Origin: JAKAQB01 sp035702855
GTDB taxonomy: Bacteria > Actinomycetota > Acidimicrobiia > Acidimicrobiales > Palsa-688
Assembly: GCA_035702855.1 (NCBI GenBank)
Contig: DASSZM010000056.1
Span: 1 to 7,434 of the forward strand
Direction of reading: 5' to 3'
Length of the DNA: 7,434 nucleotides
The translations under genes and the position numbers were made by a program. Below are positions 5,372 to 7,434 of this stretch, piece after piece (the first letter of the stretch is position 1; the number at the start of each line of letters is the position of its first letter). The notes beneath the pieces are model-generated. The model had not been told where the DNA came from. It searched no databases and worked only from the letters and a program-made list of their open reading frames with translations.

Positions 5372-6492
5372 TCCCCTCCCACCGCGTCGACGGCCCCCCC
5401 GGGGCGCCCGTGCTGGTCCTGTCCAACTCCCTCGGCGCCAGCAGCGCCATGTGGGAGGCCCAGGTGCCGGTGCTCGCCACCCGCTTCCGGGTCGTGCGCT
5501 ACGAACAGCGGGGCCACGGCGGCACCCCGGCCCCCGCCCCGGGCCCGTACAGCATCGCCGACCTCGGCACCGACCTGGTCGAGCTGCTGGACCACCTCGG
5601 CGTCGAGCGGGCCGCCCTGTGCGGGGTGTCGCTCGGCGGGATGGTGGCGCTGTGGGTCGCCGTGCACCACCCGCAGCGGGTCGACGGCCTGGTGCTGGCC
5701 TGCACCGCCGCCGAGCTCGGGCCGCCCGACGGCTGGGCGGAGCGGGCGGCGACCGTGCGGGCGGCATCGCCGTCGGTGCTGGCGGAGACGCTGGTGGGGA
5801 GGTGGTTCACCCCCGGGTTCGTGCAGCGCCGCCCGGAGGTCGCCGGGGCGGTGGCCGCCATGCTCGCCGGCGACGACCCCGAGGGCTACGCCGGGTGCTG
5901 CGAGGCCATCGGCGCCATGGACCAGCGCCCCGACCTCGGGCGGGTCGCCGCCCCGACGCTCGTGATCGCCGGCGCCGACGACCCCGTCACCCCGCCGGCG
6001 CGGGCCGTGGAGCTGCAGGCCGGCATCCCCGGGGCGTCGCTCCTGGTGCTGGCCGGCGCCTCCCACCTGGCCAACATCGAGCAGCCCGCCGCCTTCACCC
6101 AGGCCGTCGTCGACCACCTGGCGGGCACGATCGTGGAGCGCGGGGACGCCATGCGGCGCCGGGTGCTCGGCGACGCCCACGTCGACCGCTCCGCGGCGGA
6201 CGCCTCGCCGCTGGGGGCGCCTTTCACCGACTTCATCACCCGCACCGCCTGGGGCGACGTGTGGACCCGGCCGACGCTCGACCTGCGCGCCCGCAGCTGC
6301 ATCACCGTCGCCGCCCTCGCCGCCCTCGGGCGCCTCGAGGAGCTCGAGCTGCACGTCCGCGGCGCCCGGCGCAACGGCCTCGCCGACGAGGAGATCGCCG
6401 AGGTGATCCTCCACACCGCCGTCTACGCCGGCGTCCCCGCCGCCAACGCCGCCATGCGCGTCGCCCGCCGGGTCCTCGAAGCCGATGGCTGA
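5368..6492 (+). CDS. pcaL: Fused 3-oxoadipate enol-lactonase / 4-carboxymuconolactone decarboxylase
   Basis: One 374-residue protein carrying two consecutive activities. Residues 1 to about 252 are an alpha/beta hydrolase (PcaD): oxyanion-region SNSLG (19-23), nucleophile Ser88 in GVSLGG, probable acid Asp205 in AGADDPVTPP, and His233 in GASHLANIEQP. It hydrolyses beta-ketoadipate enol-lactone to beta-ketoadipate. After a short linker, residues from about 258 to 374 form a carboxymuconolactone decarboxylase (PcaC) domain, with GDAHVDR (268-274), LGRLEELELHVRGARRNGL (320-338) and HTAVYAGVPAANAA (349-362). This D-then-C fusion is typical of actinobacteria such as Rhodococcus and Streptomyces. 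The GTG start is inside the pcaB stop (GTGA), with GAGGTG eight bases upstream. The end overlaps pcaR by 8 bp. A small oddity is Glu46 in RYEQRGHGG, where Asp is more usual. Confidence 0.95.
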   Translation: MIPSHRVDGPPGAPVLVLSNSLGASSAMWEAQVPVLATRFRVVRYEQRGHGGTPAPAPGPYSIADLGTDLVELLDHLGVERAALCGVSLGGMVALWVAVHHPQRVDGLVLACTAAELGPPDGWAERAATVRAASPSVLAETLVGRWFTPGFVQRRPEVAGAVAAMLAGDDPEGYAGCCEAIGAMDQRPDLGRVAAPTLVIAGADDPVTPPARAVELQAGIPGASLLVLAGASHLANIEQPAAFTQAVVDHLAGTIVERGDAMRRRVLGDAHVDRSAADASPLGAPFTDFITRTAWGDVWTRPTLDLRARSCITVAALAALGRLEELELHVRGARRNGLADEEIAEVILHTAVYAGVPAANAAMRVARRVLEADG

Positions 6493-7279
6493 CGAGCCCC
6501 GCCGCCCCGAGCACGTCCAGTCCTTCGCCCGGGGCCTGGCGGTGATCCGGGCGTTCGGGGAGCGCCCCGAGCTGACCCTCTCCGACGTGGCCCGGGCGAC
6601 CGGGCTGACCCGCGCCGCCGCCCGGCGCTTCCTGCTCACCCTGGTCGACCTCGGCTACGTCCGCAGCGACGGGCGCACCTTCGCCCTGCGCCCCCGGGTC
6701 CTCGAGCTCGGCTACGCCTACCTGTCCACCCTCGGCCTCGACGACGTCGCCGCCCCCCACATGGAACAGCTCGTCGCCGCCACCCGCGAGTCGTCCTCCA
6801 TCAGCGTCCTCGACGGCGACGACATCGTCTACGTCGTGCGCGTCCCCACCTCGCGGATCATGACCGTCACCATCGCCGTCGGCACCCGCTTCCCCGCCTA
6901 CCCCACCTCGATGGGCCGGGTCCTGCTCGCCGCCCTCCCGCCCGCCGCCCTCGACGCCTACCTCGAGCGGGTCGAGCCCGTCGCCCTCACCCGCCGCACC
7001 GTCACCGACCGGGCGGCGCTGCGCGCCGTGCTCGGCGACGTCGCCGCCAAGGGCTACGCCCTGGTCGACCAGGAGCTCGAGGACGGGCTGCGGTCGGTGG
7101 CGGTCCCGATCGTCGACCGCAGCGGCGCCGTGGTCGCCGCCCTCAACGCCTCGGCGCACGCCAGCCGGGCGACCCTCGAGGACCTCCGCCGGCGCACGCT
7201 CCCGCAGCTGCAGGCGACGGCGGCCCGCATCAACGACGACCTCCGGGCGGTCGGGCGGACCGCCGCCCGGGCGCAGTAG
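6485..7279 (+). CDS. pcaR: IclR-family transcriptional regulator of the pca genes
   Basis: 264 residues. The N-terminal winged helix-turn-helix spans roughly residues 10-75 (VQSFARGLAVIRAFGE, then LTLSDVARATGLTRAAARRFLLTLVDLGYV at about 30-59). The IclR effector-binding domain follows, with TRESSSISVLDGDDIVYVVRV (100-120), YPTSMGRVLLAALP (139-152) and GLRSVAVPI. The size and the run TRAAARRFLLTL match the PcaR/PcaU/PobR branch of the family. As pathway-specific members usually do, it probably responds to protocatechuate or beta-ketoadipate; which one, and whether it activates or represses, cannot be read from the sequence. The ATG at 6485 is within the last codons of pcaL (8-bp overlap) with only a weak upstream site, so it is likely coupled to pcaL and made as part of the operon it controls. 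A candidate site lies at 1197-1211. Confidence 0.87.
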   Translation: MADEPRRPEHVQSFARGLAVIRAFGERPELTLSDVARATGLTRAAARRFLLTLVDLGYVRSDGRTFALRPRVLELGYAYLSTLGLDDVAAPHMEQLVAATRESSSISVLDGDDIVYVVRVPTSRIMTVTIAVGTRFPAYPTSMGRVLLAALPPAALDAYLERVEPVALTRRTVTDRAALRAVLGDVAAKGYALVDQELEDGLRSVAVPIVDRSGAVVAALNASAHASRATLEDLRRRTLPQLQATAARINDDLRAVGRTAARAQ

Positions 7280-7302
7280 GAAGCAGTAGGAGGCAGTGAT
7301 GG
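7273..7302 (+). repeat. Short 10-bp tandem repeat at the pcaR-pobA junction
   Basis: Three consecutive ten-base units read GCAGTAGGAA, GCAGTAGGAG and GCAGTGATGG. The first two differ at one base; the third shares the leading GCAGT. The first unit contains the pcaR TAG stop, the boundary of the second and third makes the pobA Shine-Dalgarno, and the third holds the pobA ATG. It looks like a local duplication. Confidence 0.6.
7288..7293 (+). promoter_or_regulatory. Ribosome-binding site of pobA
   Basis: AGGAGG is a perfect Shine-Dalgarno core, five bases before the ATG at 7299. An in-frame GTG at 7296 would be only two bases away, so the ATG is preferred. It allows pobA to be initiated independently of pcaR. 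Confidence 0.75.
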
Positions 7303-7434
7303 AACGCACCCAGGTCGGGATCATCGGCGCCGGGCCCGCCGGGCTGGTGCTCGCCGCCCGCCTCGCCGCCGCCGGGATCGACTCGGTCGTGCTCGAGTGC
7401 CGCTCCCGCAGCTACGTCGAGGGCCGGGTGCGCG
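7299..7434 (+). CDS. pobA: 4-hydroxybenzoate 3-monooxygenase, N-terminal fragment (cut by window end)
   Basis: FAD-dependent hydroxylase that converts 4-hydroxybenzoate to protocatechuate, feeding the genes upstream. Only 45 codons are visible. They start MERTQVGIIGAGPAGL, a Rossmann-type GxGxxG FAD motif (residues 10-15), followed by the beta-strand-ending acidic residue Glu33 in VVLE, then SYVEGRVR (38-45). This closely parallels the Pseudomonas protein as I recall it (MKTQVAIIGAGPSGL, ERQTPDYVLGRIR). The YVxGRxR segment is what separates PobA from other flavin monooxygenases. It follows pcaR after 19 bp with no terminator between, so it is probably the last known gene of the operon. Tyr39 is kept, while the position of Pseudomonas Arg33 is Cys34 here, which could affect NADPH preference. 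The rest of the gene is outside the window. Confidence 0.9.
   Translation, partial: MERTQVGIIGAGPAGLVLAARLAAAGIDSVVLECRSRSYVEGRVR

Noticed and set aside
3851..5767. 638-residue minus-strand open frame antisense to pcaG, pcaB and pcaL
   Set aside because: Low-complexity Gly/Ala/Arg/Pro product opposite well-conserved enzymes; a shadow of strong third-position G/C bias.
7264..7300. Transcription terminator between pcaR and pobA
   Set aside because: No inverted repeat or T-run is present in the 19-bp gap, only direct repeats.
6302..7324. 340-residue minus-strand open frame antisense to pcaR
   Set aside because: Gly/Asp/Val/Glu-rich shadow of the IclR gene with no motif and no ribosome-binding site.

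Overview
This window is a compact, nearly uninterrupted catabolic cluster for 4-hydroxybenzoate and protocatechuate through the beta-ketoadipate pathway. Very high G+C content, heavy use of G/C at third codon positions, GTG and TTG starts, a fused PcaL protein and the order pcaH-G-B-L-R all point to a high-GC actinobacterium (Actinomycetota). I cannot name a genus from the sequence alone.

Layout. A complete thiolase gene, pcaF, lies on the minus strand at the left (2-1183). A 113-bp intergenic region (1184-1296) separates it from a rightward operon: pcaI (1297-2124), pcaJ (2121-2897), pcaH (2894-3565), pcaG (3562-4077), pcaB (4067-5371), pcaL (5368-6492), pcaR (6485-7279), and the first 45 codons of pobA (from 7299, cut by the window edge). 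Every junction from pcaI to pcaR overlaps by 4 to 11 bp, so translation is probably coupled. The only gap in the operon is 19 bp, before pobA. No tRNA, rRNA, mobile element or CRISPR array is visible, and there is no gene-free stretch longer than 113 bp.

How the genes work together. PobA hydroxylates 4-hydroxybenzoate to protocatechuate. PcaHG opens the ring between the two hydroxyls to give 3-carboxy-cis,cis-muconate. PcaB cyclises this to 4-carboxymuconolactone. The two domains of PcaL decarboxylate it and hydrolyse the enol-lactone to beta-ketoadipate. PcaIJ moves CoA onto it from succinyl-CoA, and PcaF cleaves beta-ketoadipyl-CoA to succinyl-CoA and acetyl-CoA. PcaR, an IclR-family protein, is the likely pathway regulator. 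No transporter gene (such as pcaK) lies inside the window.

Most notable points: (1) the PcaG alpha subunit is unusually short, and the missing residues map to the two segments that carry the iron ligands in the beta subunit; (2) the divergent pcaF/pcaI intergenic region holds a GTTCG-N5-CGCAC element resembling the PcaR site known from pseudomonads, next to two overlapping, oppositely oriented -10-like boxes; (3) pcaB appears to start at a TTG inside pcaG; (4) a short tandem repeat creates the pobA ribosome-binding site. The pathway is well known; I see no evidence of a wholly new system here.
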